Source of the DNA: Rhodococcus sp. 14-2483-1-2
GTDB taxonomy: Bacteria > Actinomycetota > Actinomycetes > Mycobacteriales > Mycobacteriaceae
Reading direction: 5' to 3'
Assembly (NCBI RefSeq): GCF_002259405.1
Contig: NZ_NPFW01000014.1
Span: 1 to 64,000, forward strand
Length of the DNA stretch: 64,000 nucleotides
Below the pieces are notes generated by a model. That model made no database searches, was not told the origin of the DNA, and saw only the letters and a list, made by a program, of their open reading frames with translations. Shown here piece by piece: positions 42,861-53,088 of the stretch; within the stretch, counting starts at the first letter, position 1; each line of letters begins with the position of its first letter. The position numbers were made by a program, and so were the translations under genes.

Positions 42861-42865
42861 GGCCG

Positions 42866-43561
42866 CTACTCCACGACTTCTTCGACCTCGATGGTCTCTT
42901 CGGGGCGTGCCATTTCCTTGCGGTACTGCCAGATACCGAGTCCGGTTCCGACGACCAGCAGCACGACCATGGAGATCAGGACGGCGGGCATCAGCCACGG
43001 GATGCCCTCGATGAACGAGCCGAAGTAGAACCCGATCAGCAGCAGCACCGGAGCCCAGATGATGGCACCGAGGGTGCTGGCGATCGTGTACTTACGGTGA
43101 TCCATCTTCGCGGCGCCAGCGACCAGCGGGCACAGGGTGCGCACCCAGGGGATCCACCGTGCGACCAGCACCGCCCAGAAGCCGTGCTTCTCGAGCAGGA
43201 GATTGACCTTGTGCAGGTTCTTGGTGTTGAGGTACTTGCCGTTCTTGCGGGCCACCAGGGTCGAGCCGGTCCGGTGACCGATCGAGTACCCCACCTGGTT
43301 GCCTGCGATGGCGGCGACCATCGCACCGAGCGACAGCGCCCAGATGTGACCGGTGCCCGACGCATGGGTCGCCATCACGATTCCTGCCGTGATCAGCATC
43401 GAATCGCCCGGCAGGAACAACCCGATGATCACCGCGCATTCGATGAACACGAAAGTCATCACGATGATCCACACGACGAGCGGGCCTGCGGTTTCCAGCG
43501 GACCGAAGCTACCGACGGCTTGAACGGACACCGTCGGCAGCGCTGTGGCAATCGAAGACAT
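42866..43561 (-). CDS. DedA family membrane protein
   Basis: 231 residues. DedA/VTT signature: FIECAVIIGLFLPGDSMLITAG, GNQVGYSIGHRTG, then VARWIPWVRTLCPLVAGAAKMDHRKY with the conserved Arg and Pro. These flippases move undecaprenyl phosphate or phospholipids. Second of two tandem DedA genes, 28 bp after the first. Confidence 0.93.
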   Translation of the reverse strand: MSSIATALPTVSVQAVGSFGPLETAGPLVVWIIVMTFVFIECAVIIGLFLPGDSMLITAGIVMATHASGTGHIWALSLGAMVAAIAGNQVGYSIGHRTGSTLVARKNGKYLNTKNLHKVNLLLEKHGFWAVLVARWIPWVRTLCPLVAGAAKMDHRKYTIASTLGAIIWAPVLLLIGFYFGSFIEGIPWLMPAVLISMVVLLVVGTGLGIWQYRKEMARPEETIEVEEVVE

Positions 43562-43589
43562 GGACTAGATCACTTTCGGAGGATCACGA

Positions 43590-44294
43590 TCAGGACTTGG
43601 TGTCCGGGGCGTCTGCCTCGATCACATCGGTGGCCTCGCCCAGAGGGGTCTTACGGGCCTTGATCATGCGCTTGCCGACCTCGATGACGATGGGCAGGAC
43701 GGAGACGGCGACGATGATCAGGAAGATGATGTCGACGTGTTCGCGGATGAACGCGATCTGTCCGAGCAAGTACCCCAGCACCGTCACGCCCGCGCCCCAG
43801 AGGATGCCGCCGACGACGTTGTAGGTGAGGAACAGCGAGTACTTCATGTGCGACGCACCGGCGACGACCGGCGCGAACGTCCGCACGATCGGCACGAAGC
43901 GCGCCAGGATGATGGTGATCGGACCGTGCTTCTCGAAGAAGAGGTGCGATTCGTCGATGTACTTCTTCTTGAAGAACCGCGAATCGTTGCTCTTGAAGAG
44001 AGCCGCGCCACCCTTGGTGCCGATGAGATAGCCGACCTGATCACCGAGGATCGCCGCGATCGGGATCAGAATGACAAGGGTCCAGATGGACGCGAACGGC
44101 TCGATCTCGGTGGACTTCGACGCCGCGATCAGCCCGGCAGTGAAGAGCAGCGAATCGCCCGGTAGCAGTGGAAAGAGCAGCCCCGACTCGATGAAGACCA
44201 CCAGCAGCAGCCCGATCAACACCCAGTGACCGAAGGAGTTGAGCAGGTTCACCGGGTCGAGGAATCCCGGCAACAGGGCCAGGTTCGTCGTCAT
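43590..44294 (-). CDS. DedA family membrane protein
   Basis: 234 residues; ATG after GGAAACG. Motifs FIESGLLFPLLPGDSLLFTAG, LGDQVGYLIGTKGG and LARFVPIVRTFAPVVAGASHM. Close paralogue of the next gene but only moderately alike, so the duplication is old. Corresponds to Rv0364 next to fba. Confidence 0.93.
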   Translation of the reverse strand: MTTNLALLPGFLDPVNLLNSFGHWVLIGLLLVVFIESGLLFPLLPGDSLLFTAGLIAASKSTEIEPFASIWTLVILIPIAAILGDQVGYLIGTKGGAALFKSNDSRFFKKKYIDESHLFFEKHGPITIILARFVPIVRTFAPVVAGASHMKYSLFLTYNVVGGILWGAGVTVLGYLLGQIAFIREHVDIIFLIIVAVSVLPIVIEVGKRMIKARKTPLGEATDVIEADAPDTKS

Positions 44295-44405
44295 CGTTTC
44301 CGAGGCAGCTAGGAGACTCACCGCGCCCACACTACCGGCCGAAACTGGTAAGTCCTGAACAGTCGGTGTCCTTCCGCTGTGGATGCAATGGCCTGTCCGT
44401 CAGCC

Positions 44406-44427
44406 GCGGCGAGCCTGCGGAATGACC
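44406..44427 (+). repeat. Dispersed short repeat, partial copy 4
   Basis: GCGGC followed by GAGCCTGCGGAATGACC; the 5' part of the repeat is degenerate. In the gap between the DedA and fba genes. Confidence 0.65.
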
Positions 44428-44515
44428 CAGGGGATGCGGGTACGCACGACACCGCGCCCGGGGGTTGCCATACTGCAGTGGACACAACCGAACTTTTCAA
44501 TGGAGGAATGACGCC

Positions 44516-45556
44516 GTGCCTATCGCAACTCCCGAGGTCTACGCCGAGATGCTGGGCCGGGCGAAGGAACACAAGTTCGCCTTTCCGGCAATCAACTGTG
44601 TGGGTTCCGAGTCCATCAACGCCGCCATCAAGGGCTTCGCCGACGCGGGTAGCGACGGCATCATCCAGTTCTCGACCGGCGGAGCCGAGTTCGGATCAGG
44701 ACTGGGCATCAAGGACATGGTCGTCGGTGCCGTGGCGCTCGCCGAGTTCGCGCACGTGATCGCCGCCAAGTACGACGTCACCATCGCTCTGCACACCGAC
44801 CACTGCCCCAAGGACAAGCTGGACACGTATGTGCGTCCGCTGATCGCGATCTCGCAGGAGCGCGTCGACGCAGGCAAGAACCCGCTGTTCCAGTCGCACA
44901 TGTGGGACGGCTCGGCCATCCCGATCGACGAGAACCTCGAGATCGCCAAGGATCTGCTCGCCCGCGCTGCAGCAGCCAACATCATTCTCGAGGTCGAGAT
45001 CGGTGTTGTCGGCGGCGAGGAAGACGGCGTCGAGGCGGAGATCAACGACAAGCTCTACACCTCCAACGAGGACTTCCTCAAGACCGTCGAGGCCCTCGGC
45101 GCGGGCGACGCGGGCTCGCGTTACCTGCTGGCGGCGACGTTCGGCAACGTGCACGGCGTCTACAAGCCGGGCAACGTCAAGCTCAAGCCGTCGGTGCTGG
45201 CAGATGGCCAGAAGGTCGCGACGGAGAAGCTGGGCCTGGCATCGGGTTCCAAGCCGTTCGACTTCGTCTTCCACGGCGGATCGGGATCGGCGAAGAGCGA
45301 GATCGAAGAGGCGCTCGAGTACGGCGTGGTGAAGATGAACGTCGACACCGACACCCAGTACGCGTTCAGCCGTCCCATCGCCGGACACTTCTTCTCCAAC
45401 TACGACGGTGTGCTCAAGGTCGACGGCGAGGTCGGCAACAAGAAGGCCTACGACCCGCGCAGCTACCTCAAGAAGGCCGAGGCCGGCATGACGGCCCGCG
45501 TCGTCGAGGCGTGCAACGACCTCAAGTCCGCAGGCCGCAGCGTATCCGCAGGCTGA
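44516..45556 (+). CDS. fba: Fructose-bisphosphate aldolase class II
   Basis: 346 residues from GTG with TGGAGGAAT upstream. Zn ligands in LHTDHCPKDK and TFGNVHGVYKPG, and VFHGGSGSAKSEIEEALEYGVVKMNVDTDTQYAFS contains the phosphate-binding loop. Glycolysis and gluconeogenesis. Position agrees with Rv0363c. Confidence 0.98.
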   Translation: MPIATPEVYAEMLGRAKEHKFAFPAINCVGSESINAAIKGFADAGSDGIIQFSTGGAEFGSGLGIKDMVVGAVALAEFAHVIAAKYDVTIALHTDHCPKDKLDTYVRPLIAISQERVDAGKNPLFQSHMWDGSAIPIDENLEIAKDLLARAAAANIILEVEIGVVGGEEDGVEAEINDKLYTSNEDFLKTVEALGAGDAGSRYLLAATFGNVHGVYKPGNVKLKPSVLADGQKVATEKLGLASGSKPFDFVFHGGSGSAKSEIEEALEYGVVKMNVDTDTQYAFSRPIAGHFFSNYDGVLKVDGEVGNKKAYDPRSYLKKAEAGMTARVVEACNDLKSAGRSVSAG

Positions 45557-45573
45557 TTCACGTGAGCGGAACT

Positions 45574-45628
45574 TCGTAGCAGGCTACGAGGTAGGAGTGG
45601 AGCCTGCGGAACGACCCGCAGGCTCCAC
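45574..45628 (+). terminator. Two hairpins after fba, the second built on repeat copy 5
   Basis: First stem TCGTAGC-AG-GCTACGA (45574-45589). Second stem GTGGAGCCTGCGG / CCGCAGGCTCCAC, perfect 13 bp around AACGAC (45597-45628). No T-run follows, so termination is plausible, not proven. The following gene is convergent. Confidence 0.55.
45593..45616 (+). repeat. Dispersed short repeat, copy 5
   Basis: AGGA followed by GTGGAGCCTGCGGAACGACC. It is extended by its own inverted copy to form the 13-bp hairpin described for the fba 3' end. Confidence 0.85.
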
Positions 45629-45643
45629 CGCGCACATACAGCG

Positions 45644-46435
45644 TCAGCTGCACACCTTCCACTGATCGCCTTCGAGGCGCAGGTCGAAGGTGCGCGGCGA
45701 TCGATCGTTCGGGTTGGCGTCGGTGTGCGCGATCACCTGAGCGATCGCGGTGGTGTCGTCGCTGACCTGGATGGCGTCGATGCTGTCCAGGTTCGGTATG
45801 TTCCCCTGCTCGAGCGAGACACGATGAACATCGGCGAATTCCGCGTCCGGGATGTCTCGGTAGAACGTCGCCAGGTCACCGCACGAGGTGCTGCGCAGCG
45901 TGGCGAGGTCGCCGCCGGCCAATGCTCGGGTGAACGATTCGACGGTCGTGCGAATCTGCGCTTCCGGTGAGTCCTCGACGCTCGTGCGGTCGATCAGCAC
46001 GTACGCACCGGCGGCCACTGCCGCGATCACGACAACCGCGGCCACCAGCGCCGCCCACCACTTCTTGTGACTCGGTTTGCCGGGTTCCGTCGGCGGGGGT
46101 CCGATGCGCTGAGGACCGACCTGCTTGGGGGCTGAGCGCTGCGGCTCGATCTTTCTCGGACCGACCGGTTGCGGCACAGCTGCCGGCGATTTCTTCTCTG
46201 CCGCGCCATCGTTCGCTGGAGATTCGGACTGGTTTCGCGGCGGGATACGACGCGGGGCCGCGACCGGCGTCGCCACCGGCGTCGCTTCCGGTGCTGCCGG
46301 CTCCTCGGCTGGATCAGTGGCGATCTTCTGGGTCGGAGTGTCGGCGGGCTCGTCGACCTGCTTCTTCTTGCCCAGATCGATCTTCTCGGTGGCTGCGTCG
46401 GCCTCGGAGGGCACCTTCTTCTTCTCGTCCGGCAT
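45644..46435 (-). CDS. Rv0361-like membrane protein with DUF4878-type domain
   Basis: 263 residues; GGGAGAACGC before the ATG. A long charged, Pro-rich cytoplasmic part (1-125) is followed by one helix (WWAALVAAVVVIAAVAAGAYVLI) and an outer domain (IRTTVESFTRALAGGDLATLRSTSCG ... DQWKVC) of the NTF2-like DUF4878 sort with two Cys. Gene order matches Rv0361 beside fba. Unknown function. Confidence 0.78.
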   Translation of the reverse strand: MPDEKKKVPSEADAATEKIDLGKKKQVDEPADTPTQKIATDPAEEPAAPEATPVATPVAAPRRIPPRNQSESPANDGAAEKKSPAAVPQPVGPRKIEPQRSAPKQVGPQRIGPPPTEPGKPSHKKWWAALVAAVVVIAAVAAGAYVLIDRTSVEDSPEAQIRTTVESFTRALAGGDLATLRSTSCGDLATFYRDIPDAEFADVHRVSLEQGNIPNLDSIDAIQVSDDTTAIAQVIAHTDANPNDRSPRTFDLRLEGDQWKVCS

Positions 46436-46574
46436 GCGTTCTCCCTCGTTCACCGAATTCTTGCAAGAGCGGTCTGTCTCGAATTTCGTCAGCTGGCAGC
46501 CTATCGACCGTCTCCGCAGCTCGACGCGAGCGATGCGGGGGTGTTCGGACACGATTCGGTGACGTAGGGGCACA

Positions 46575-47000
46575 ATGAGCGCCATGACTTCTTTCGGTGA
46601 CCTGCTCGGACCCCAACCCACACTGTTGCCCGGAGACGACGAGGCCGAATCCGCACTGCTGAACCACGAAGCGCCCGAGACCGTCGCGGCGGCGCATCCG
46701 ACGGCGTCCATCGCCTGGGCCTACCTGGCCGAGGCCGCGCTCGAGTCGGGTGCCACCATCACGGCCTACGCCTACGCTCGTACCGGTTATCACCGAGGTC
46801 TGGATCAGTTGCGTCGTAACGGATGGAAGGGATTCGGGCCGGTCCCGTACAGCCATGAGCCCAACCGAGGATTCCTCCGATGCGTCGCAGTCCTTGCCAA
46901 AGCGGCCCGCGACATCAACGAGCACGACGAGTACGCCCGCTGCCTCGACCTCCTCGAAGACTGTGACCCCAAGGCCGCGGAAGCGCTCGGCCTGGGCTGA
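46575..47000 (+). CDS. DUF3151 family protein (Rv0360c-like)
   Basis: 141 residues; AGGGGCACA precedes the ATG. FGDLLGPQPTLLPGD, AHPTASIAWAYLAEAAL, AYAYARTGYHRGLDQLRRNGW and GFLRCVAVLAKAA are conserved in DUF3151, a helical actinobacterial family without known role. The FUSC gene probably starts within its last 38 bp. Confidence 0.92.
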   Translation: MSAMTSFGDLLGPQPTLLPGDDEAESALLNHEAPETVAAAHPTASIAWAYLAEAALESGATITAYAYARTGYHRGLDQLRRNGWKGFGPVPYSHEPNRGFLRCVAVLAKAARDINEHDEYARCLDLLEDCDPKAAEALGLG

Positions 47001-48132
47001 TCGGGCCCGCGCGAGCCGGGCGCGAGGTCGGACCCGGCTGAAGTCGGGCAGCGCTCGGCTGAAGTTGTCGCTGCTGCCGATCATTCAGTGCGCGTTGGCG
47101 GCAGGCGTGGCGTGGTTCGTCGCGACCGACATCGTCGGTCACGAGAGCCCGTTTTTCGCACCGATCGCCGCCGTCGTGTCGCTGGGCGTCTCGCTCGGTG
47201 CTCGCCTGCGTCGATCGGCCGAGCTCGTCGTCGGAGTGACGGTGGGCATCGGCATCGGTGATCTGTTGATCTCGCTGATCGGTAGTGGTCCGTGGCAGAT
47301 CGCGTTGGTGGTCGTGTTGGCGATGTCGGCTGCGGTGTTCCTCGACGGTGGTCCGATCATCGCGATGCAGGCCGGATCGTCCGCGGTGCTGGTGGCGACC
47401 CTGATCCCGCCGGGCAACATGGGTGGCCCCAACCGCATGGTCGACGCGTTGGTCGGTGGTCTGGTGGGCATCGCGATCGTTGCGCTGATCCCGACGCATC
47501 CGGTGTGGCGCGCCCGCAAGGATGCGGCGAACGTCCTGGCCACGGCTGCGAGTGTGTTGCAGAAGGTGGCCGACGGTTTGGTGGCGAACGATCCCAAACC
47601 GATCGAGGAGGCGTTGCGTAAGGCGCGTGCGACGCAGTCGGGTATCGACGCTCTGCGTACCGATCTCAAGGGCGGCCGGGAAATTGCCCGGATCTCGCCG
47701 ATGTACTGGAATCACCGCAATCGTCTGGCGGCGCTCGCGGCCACGGCCGACCCCATCGACAATGCCGTCCGCAATATCCGGGTGCTGGCGCGACGGTCGC
47801 TGACGCTGGTGCGCGACGACGAGATTCTCGATCCGCGGGTCGTCGACGAGGTGGAGAAGTTGGCGCATGCGGTGGAGGTGTTGCGGCAGATGATCCTCGC
47901 CGATCCGGGGCAGAAGCCGGATGCGGCAGAAGCTGCGCGAGTGTTGCGGTCGGTTGCGGCCGGTGCCAAGCCGGAGTTGATCTCGAACGCCGGCCTGTCG
48001 GCGACGGTGGTGTTGGCGCAGTTGCGGTCGATCATCGTCGATTTGCTGCAGGTCGCCGGGCTCAAGCGCATTTCCGCCTTGGCGACGCTTCCGCCGACGG
48101 TGAAGCATCCGCACGTCCCGCCGGAGTTGTGA
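46963..48132 (+). CDS. FUSC / aromatic-acid-exporter-like membrane protein
   Basis: About 389 residues from a GTG inside the end of DUF3151; the start is uncertain and the N-terminal 30 residues are very basic. Six helices at about 38-185 contain FFAPIAAVVSLGVSLGARLRRS and MQAGSSAVLVATLIPPG, the FUSC/ArAE pattern, then a cytoplasmic helical region. Likely exporter of small acids or toxic compounds. Not part of the mycobacterial block, so an insertion here. Confidence 0.8.
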   Translation: MTPRPRKRSAWADRARASRARGRTRLKSGSARLKLSLLPIIQCALAAGVAWFVATDIVGHESPFFAPIAAVVSLGVSLGARLRRSAELVVGVTVGIGIGDLLISLIGSGPWQIALVVVLAMSAAVFLDGGPIIAMQAGSSAVLVATLIPPGNMGGPNRMVDALVGGLVGIAIVALIPTHPVWRARKDAANVLATAASVLQKVADGLVANDPKPIEEALRKARATQSGIDALRTDLKGGREIARISPMYWNHRNRLAALAATADPIDNAVRNIRVLARRSLTLVRDDEILDPRVVDEVEKLAHAVEVLRQMILADPGQKPDAAEAARVLRSVAAGAKPELISNAGLSATVVLAQLRSIIVDLLQVAGLKRISALATLPPTVKHPHVPPEL

Positions 48133-48151
48133 CCCGAGCGCACCATTGCAT

Positions 48152-48171
48152 ATATGCGTATGTACGCATAT
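48152..48171. promoter_or_regulatory. ArsR/SmtB-like operator before the CDF gene
   Basis: ATATGCGTA-TG-TACGCATAT, perfect 9-bp arms, 40 bp before the CDF start. Metal-sensing ArsR/SmtB regulators bind dyads of the ATATG..CATAT kind. No such regulator is encoded next to it. Confidence 0.65.
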
Positions 48172-48211
48172 GGTGGCTTCCGGAAGTCGACATCGGTCAC
48201 CAGGGGGAGTC

Positions 48212-49141
48212 ATGGGCGCGGGTCACGGGCACAGTCACGGAGTGGGCGGTCACTCGTCCGCAGGTGCGGGGCCGCCCAGGTCTCGCGTCCGCAAGATGGT
48301 CGTCGCGCTGGTCATCCTGGTGGTGTTTCTCGTCGTCGAGGCGACCGTGGCCTTGGCGATCGGCTCGCTCGGCCTGCTCGCCGACGCCGGTCACATGCTC
48401 ACCGATGTGCTCGGCATGTCGATGGGTCTGATCGCGTTGATGCTCGCTCGCAAGGGAAGTGCCGCAGCAGCACGGACATTCGGCTGGCATCGGGCAGAGG
48501 TGTTGACGGCCATCGCGAATGCCGTCCTGCTGCTCGGTGTTGCGGCGTTCATCATGTACGAGGCAGTCTCTCGCATCGGTGATGCACCTGAAATCCCTGG
48601 CGTACCACTGATTCTCACCGCATCGGCCGGACTCGCGGCCAATATCGTCGTCATGCTGCTCATTCGCGGCGACGCCAAGGATTCCCTGGCCGTCCGCGGC
48701 GCGTACATGGAGGTCCTGGCCGATGCGGTCGGCAGTGTCGGCGTGCTCGTGGCAGGCGTGCTGATGCTCGTGTTCGGGTGGACCTGGGCGGACATCGTCG
48801 TCGGCGTCCTGATCTCCCTGTGGGTGATCCCGCGCGCAATCAAGCTCGCCGCCTCGGCCCTGCGCATTCTCACCCAGGCCAGTCCCGGACACGTCGACGT
48901 CGACGCATTGACCGGAGACCTGAACGCACTACCGGGCGTGACGGGAGTTCACGACCTGCACGTGTGGACACTGACCACCGGAATGGATGTCGCGACGGTG
49001 CATCTCGAATGCGAGGGCTCGTCGTCGATGGTGCTCGACCGAGCCCGATCGTTACTGTCCACCTACGGCCTCGACCATGCCACGGTGCAGGTCGAACCCG
49101 CCGCGCACGGCCGAACCTGCAAGGAGGAGCTCACCTGGTGA
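48212..49141 (+). CDS. Cation diffusion facilitator (Zn/Co/Cd exporter, CzcD/ZnT type)
   Basis: 309 residues; start chosen after CAGGGGGAGTC, giving a His-rich beginning MGAGHGHSHGVGGH. Six helices with metal site residues in GLLADAGHMLTD and VLADAVGSVGVL, then a ferredoxin-like cytoplasmic domain (VHDLHVWTLTTGMDVATVHLE) ending in RTCKEELTW. Exports Zn or related ions. The upstream palindrome suggests metal-induced derepression. Confidence 0.94.
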   Translation: MGAGHGHSHGVGGHSSAGAGPPRSRVRKMVVALVILVVFLVVEATVALAIGSLGLLADAGHMLTDVLGMSMGLIALMLARKGSAAAARTFGWHRAEVLTAIANAVLLLGVAAFIMYEAVSRIGDAPEIPGVPLILTASAGLAANIVVMLLIRGDAKDSLAVRGAYMEVLADAVGSVGVLVAGVLMLVFGWTWADIVVGVLISLWVIPRAIKLAASALRILTQASPGHVDVDALTGDLNALPGVTGVHDLHVWTLTTGMDVATVHLECEGSSSMVLDRARSLLSTYGLDHATVQVEPAAHGRTCKEELTW

Positions 49142-49598
49142 CGGTGCGCACGTCGGAGCCGGGACGCCACACGTCGATCTGCATGTGATCGTCCACCAGT
49201 GAGGTCAGTACGACCTCGGTGATATCGAGATCGAACACGTGGTACGGCACCAGCTCGCCCGGTGATGCGTCGAATATCGGTTGCAGCACAGCAGGATCGG
49301 TGATTTCGACGGCACGTCCGCCGATCTTCGCGTCCCCACCCTCCATCGAGTGGTGACCCGGATTGCTGTGCAGCGCGAACCGTCCGTCGCGCTGCAGGTC
49401 TCGTGCTTTGACGGCACCGAGCATGGAACCGAGACGCAGTACGCCACTGTCGTCGAACTCGACCTCGGTTCCGCTGACGCGCGGTGAGCCGTCCGCCCGG
49501 AGCGTCGCGAGTACATGGTGCTTGTGGGCGGTGAATCGAGCCCGCACCGCCGACGCGAGTGTCGGGGCCGCTGCCGAGAATTCGTTCCACGTCGTCAT
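49131..49598 (-). CDS. PNPOx-fold (pyridoxamine-phosphate-oxidase-like) protein
   Basis: 155 residues from ATG; a GTG 6 bp upstream is possible. The split-barrel pattern HHVLATLRADGSPRVSGTEVEF, LGSMLGAVKARDLQRDGRFALHS is clear. Such proteins bind FMN, haem or F420; which one is not readable. Convergent with the CDF gene, overlapping it by 11 bp. Confidence 0.83.
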   Translation of the reverse strand: MTTWNEFSAAAPTLASAVRARFTAHKHHVLATLRADGSPRVSGTEVEFDDSGVLRLGSMLGAVKARDLQRDGRFALHSNPGHHSMEGGDAKIGGRAVEITDPAVLQPIFDASPGELVPYHVFDLDITEVVLTSLVDDHMQIDVWRPGSDVRTVTR

Positions 49599-49715
49599 GC
49601 GCACATTATGCGATCCGGCACCGACAGTGTTGGGAAAGAATGCACGGAACCTGCCCGAACAGACGGAATCCCGCCGACTGAGCTCGGTATCGTGCCGTCT
49701 TTCCCGCTGGACCTG

Positions 49716-50489
49716 TCAGATCCAGAATCGCATCAGGTAGTTGCCGTTGCCGGCGAAGAACTCGGGAACACCGGACAGCCCGAACAGGGTGTAGATCGCC
49801 CCGAAGAACGCGGAGTTGACGGCGGGCACGAACAGCAACGCGACGAGAACGAGGAGTCCGTAGCCCTTGAACTGGTCCAGCGATGCACGGGTGGCGGGCG
49901 AGAGCGAGGGCTCGAGTGCGGCATATCCGTCGAGGCCGGGTACCGGAATCAAATTCAGGATCGTGGCCATGATCTGCAGGAAGGCCAGGAAGCTGAGTCC
50001 GTACCAGAAGGCCTGATGGGTGCCGTCGGTGCCGAACACGCGAACGACGATCAGGAGTGCCACGGCGAGAACGGCATTGGCGAACGGTCCCGCGAGGGCG
50101 ATGCGCCGCTGCGTCGACGCCGAGAACTGGCCGGTCCGCAGGTACACGGCACCGCCCGGAAGTCCGATTCCGCCGATCGCGATGAACACCACCGGCAAGA
50201 CGATCGAGAGCAACGGGTGGGTGTACTTCAGCGGGTTGAGTGTGAGGTAGCCGCGGAGTTCGACTTCCCGGTCGCCGGCCCGAAAAGCGGTGTACGCGTG
50301 ACCGAACTCGTGCAGGCACACCGAGGCGATCCACCCGGCGAGAACCAGCACGAACACCCCGAGGCGCGCGGCGGTGGAGGTGACGTCCTCGGCCGTCCAC
50401 GCGAGCGCGCCGCCCACTCCGGCGACGGCGAGAACGGCCACGAACACCGGGCTCGGCAGAACGGGCCTGCGCCGTAGCGGAACGGTCAT
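49716..50489 (-). CDS. M50 (site-2 protease-like) membrane metalloprotease, Rv0359-like
   Basis: 257 residues. Zn motif HEFGH in helix 2 (IASVCLHEFGHAYTAFRAG) and the third ligand in NLIPVPGLDGYAALEP are intact, so it is probably active in regulated intramembrane proteolysis. About six helices. It follows the Rv0358-like gene by 16 bp in the same order as M. tuberculosis. Confidence 0.92.
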   Translation of the reverse strand: MTVPLRRRPVLPSPVFVAVLAVAGVGGALAWTAEDVTSTAARLGVFVLVLAGWIASVCLHEFGHAYTAFRAGDREVELRGYLTLNPLKYTHPLLSIVLPVVFIAIGGIGLPGGAVYLRTGQFSASTQRRIALAGPFANAVLAVALLIVVRVFGTDGTHQAFWYGLSFLAFLQIMATILNLIPVPGLDGYAALEPSLSPATRASLDQFKGYGLLVLVALLFVPAVNSAFFGAIYTLFGLSGVPEFFAGNGNYLMRFWI

Positions 50490-50505
50490 CGGATCTGTGG
50501 AACGG

Positions 50506-51171
50506 TCATCGGACCAGCAACCACTCCTGATGGTGACGATAGAACGTCGACCTCTTCACTGTTCTGTCGCCGGGGATGCCGTCGCGCATCAGGTCTGCGG
50601 CGGGGGAGCCGAGCTGCATCGCGCGTCCGCTCACCCAGCGGCGAGGCAGGAATCGTCGACGGCTGATCACTCGCGCACGCAGTCCCGGCAACTCCGGAGT
50701 GGGTGCCACCTCGACGCCGGGTACGACTCCGGAGAACAACCGAGTGTCGTCGACGTATGCCTCGCCTTCGAGTTCCGCACCGCCGGCACCGCCGAGCAGC
50801 GCCCGACCGACAACGGCCTTGCCCGCGTCGTCGCGAATGAGGGGAGTGCTCGACGCCTTTCCTGTCAGTGCGACCTTGGCCGCGCGGGATCCGGTCCCGA
50901 GTTTGTAGATGTGGGCGGCAGCGGTCGCGGTATCCGGTACGAACGCGACTTCGACGTGCAGACGGTCGGTGCGCATCAGCCTGGTGAGAACGGCGGCCAG
51001 CGAGGCGTCGTCGCCCAGCACGATGATGCGTGGTGCGGGGGCGGATTCGATGTCGGCGAACATCGCGCTGCAGTCGTCGTCGGTCGGAACGGCATCGGCG
51101 TTGCGCAGTGGGACGTCGGTCAGCGTGATCGGCAACGGCGGGTTTCCGCAGTGCAGAACGAACGGTGTCAC
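50506..51171 (-). CDS. Rv0358-like conserved protein
   Basis: 221 residues from GTG with AGGAGCGCC upstream. Soluble; the middle part RIIVLGDDASLAAVLTRLMRTDRLHVEVAFVPD looks like a Rossmann-type or lipid-kinase-like N-domain, but no catalytic motif follows. In mycobacteria it lies between purA and the M50 protease, as here, divergent from purA. Function unknown. Confidence 0.75.
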   Translation of the reverse strand: MTPFVLHCGNPPLPITLTDVPLRNADAVPTDDDCSAMFADIESAPAPRIIVLGDDASLAAVLTRLMRTDRLHVEVAFVPDTATAAAHIYKLGTGSRAAKVALTGKASSTPLIRDDAGKAVVGRALLGGAGGAELEGEAYVDDTRLFSGVVPGVEVAPTPELPGLRARVISRRRFLPRRWVSGRAMQLGSPAADLMRDGIPGDRTVKRSTFYRHHQEWLLVR

Positions 51172-51268
51172 GGCGCTCCTAGATCTTGGGTGAACCCTCG
51201 AACGACCATAGTGCCTTCGTTTCGGCTCCACCGTAGCGGCATGCGGGCCAGCTCACCGCCTCGGCTAG

Positions 51269-52663
<1,395 letters not shown>

Positions 52664-52681
52664 ACGGTTCCGCGAAAATCG

Positions 52682-52713
52682 AAGCCCCGAGGCCCACGGC
52701 CTCGGGGCTTTTT
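52682..52713 (+). terminator. Rho-independent terminator after purA
   Basis: AAGCCCCGAGGCC / GGCCTCGGGGCTT, 13-bp stem with loop CAC, then TTTTT. Confidence 0.95.
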
Positions 52714-53088
52714 CGTGTCCGGATCTGCCGTCGACAATCGATTGTCCTTCAAAAACAAAAAACAGCGGAATGTTCGGGATAAGTGAGCGAATAACCACTG
52801 CGTTCGCTGTAACCGGAGGGGCCACCTGGGGAAATTCGCCACAAAGCTACGGTTTCCGTAATCAAAGTAGCTTTACACACCATGTTCATGTGTAAACCAA
52901 AAGTACGAAACAGGCGGCTGAACATTCCCTCGGACTTTTACCATCACTTGGGTAACAGGTGAGGAAGTCGTGCCGAAACAATGGACATCGCACCCAGTTG
53001 CGGAGGCCCATCTTCCGGCCGACCGACCCACCCCGGGTCACCTCCCCCTCGGCCTCACGAACAAGGCCACCGAAGAAAGCGACAACGT
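52714..53088 (+). promoter_or_regulatory. Leader region of the SipW-type operon
   Basis: 375 bp without a gene and AT-richer than its surroundings. Dyads: AAAGCTAC / GTAGCTTT (52843-52850 and 52867-52874) and TTTACACA-N9-TGTGTAAA (52872-52896). The latter is flanked by TAATCAAAG and CAAAAGTACG and may be an operator or promoter region. Long untranslated leader of about 150-200 bp is likely. No protein-coding frame looks real. Confidence 0.5.

Noticed and set aside
46750..46962. N-terminal extension of the FUSC gene across the DUF3151 gene
   Set aside because: The DUF3151 frame is clearly the coding one here; the overlapping frame gives a Ser/Thr/Pro/Arg-rich sequence typical of a shadow.
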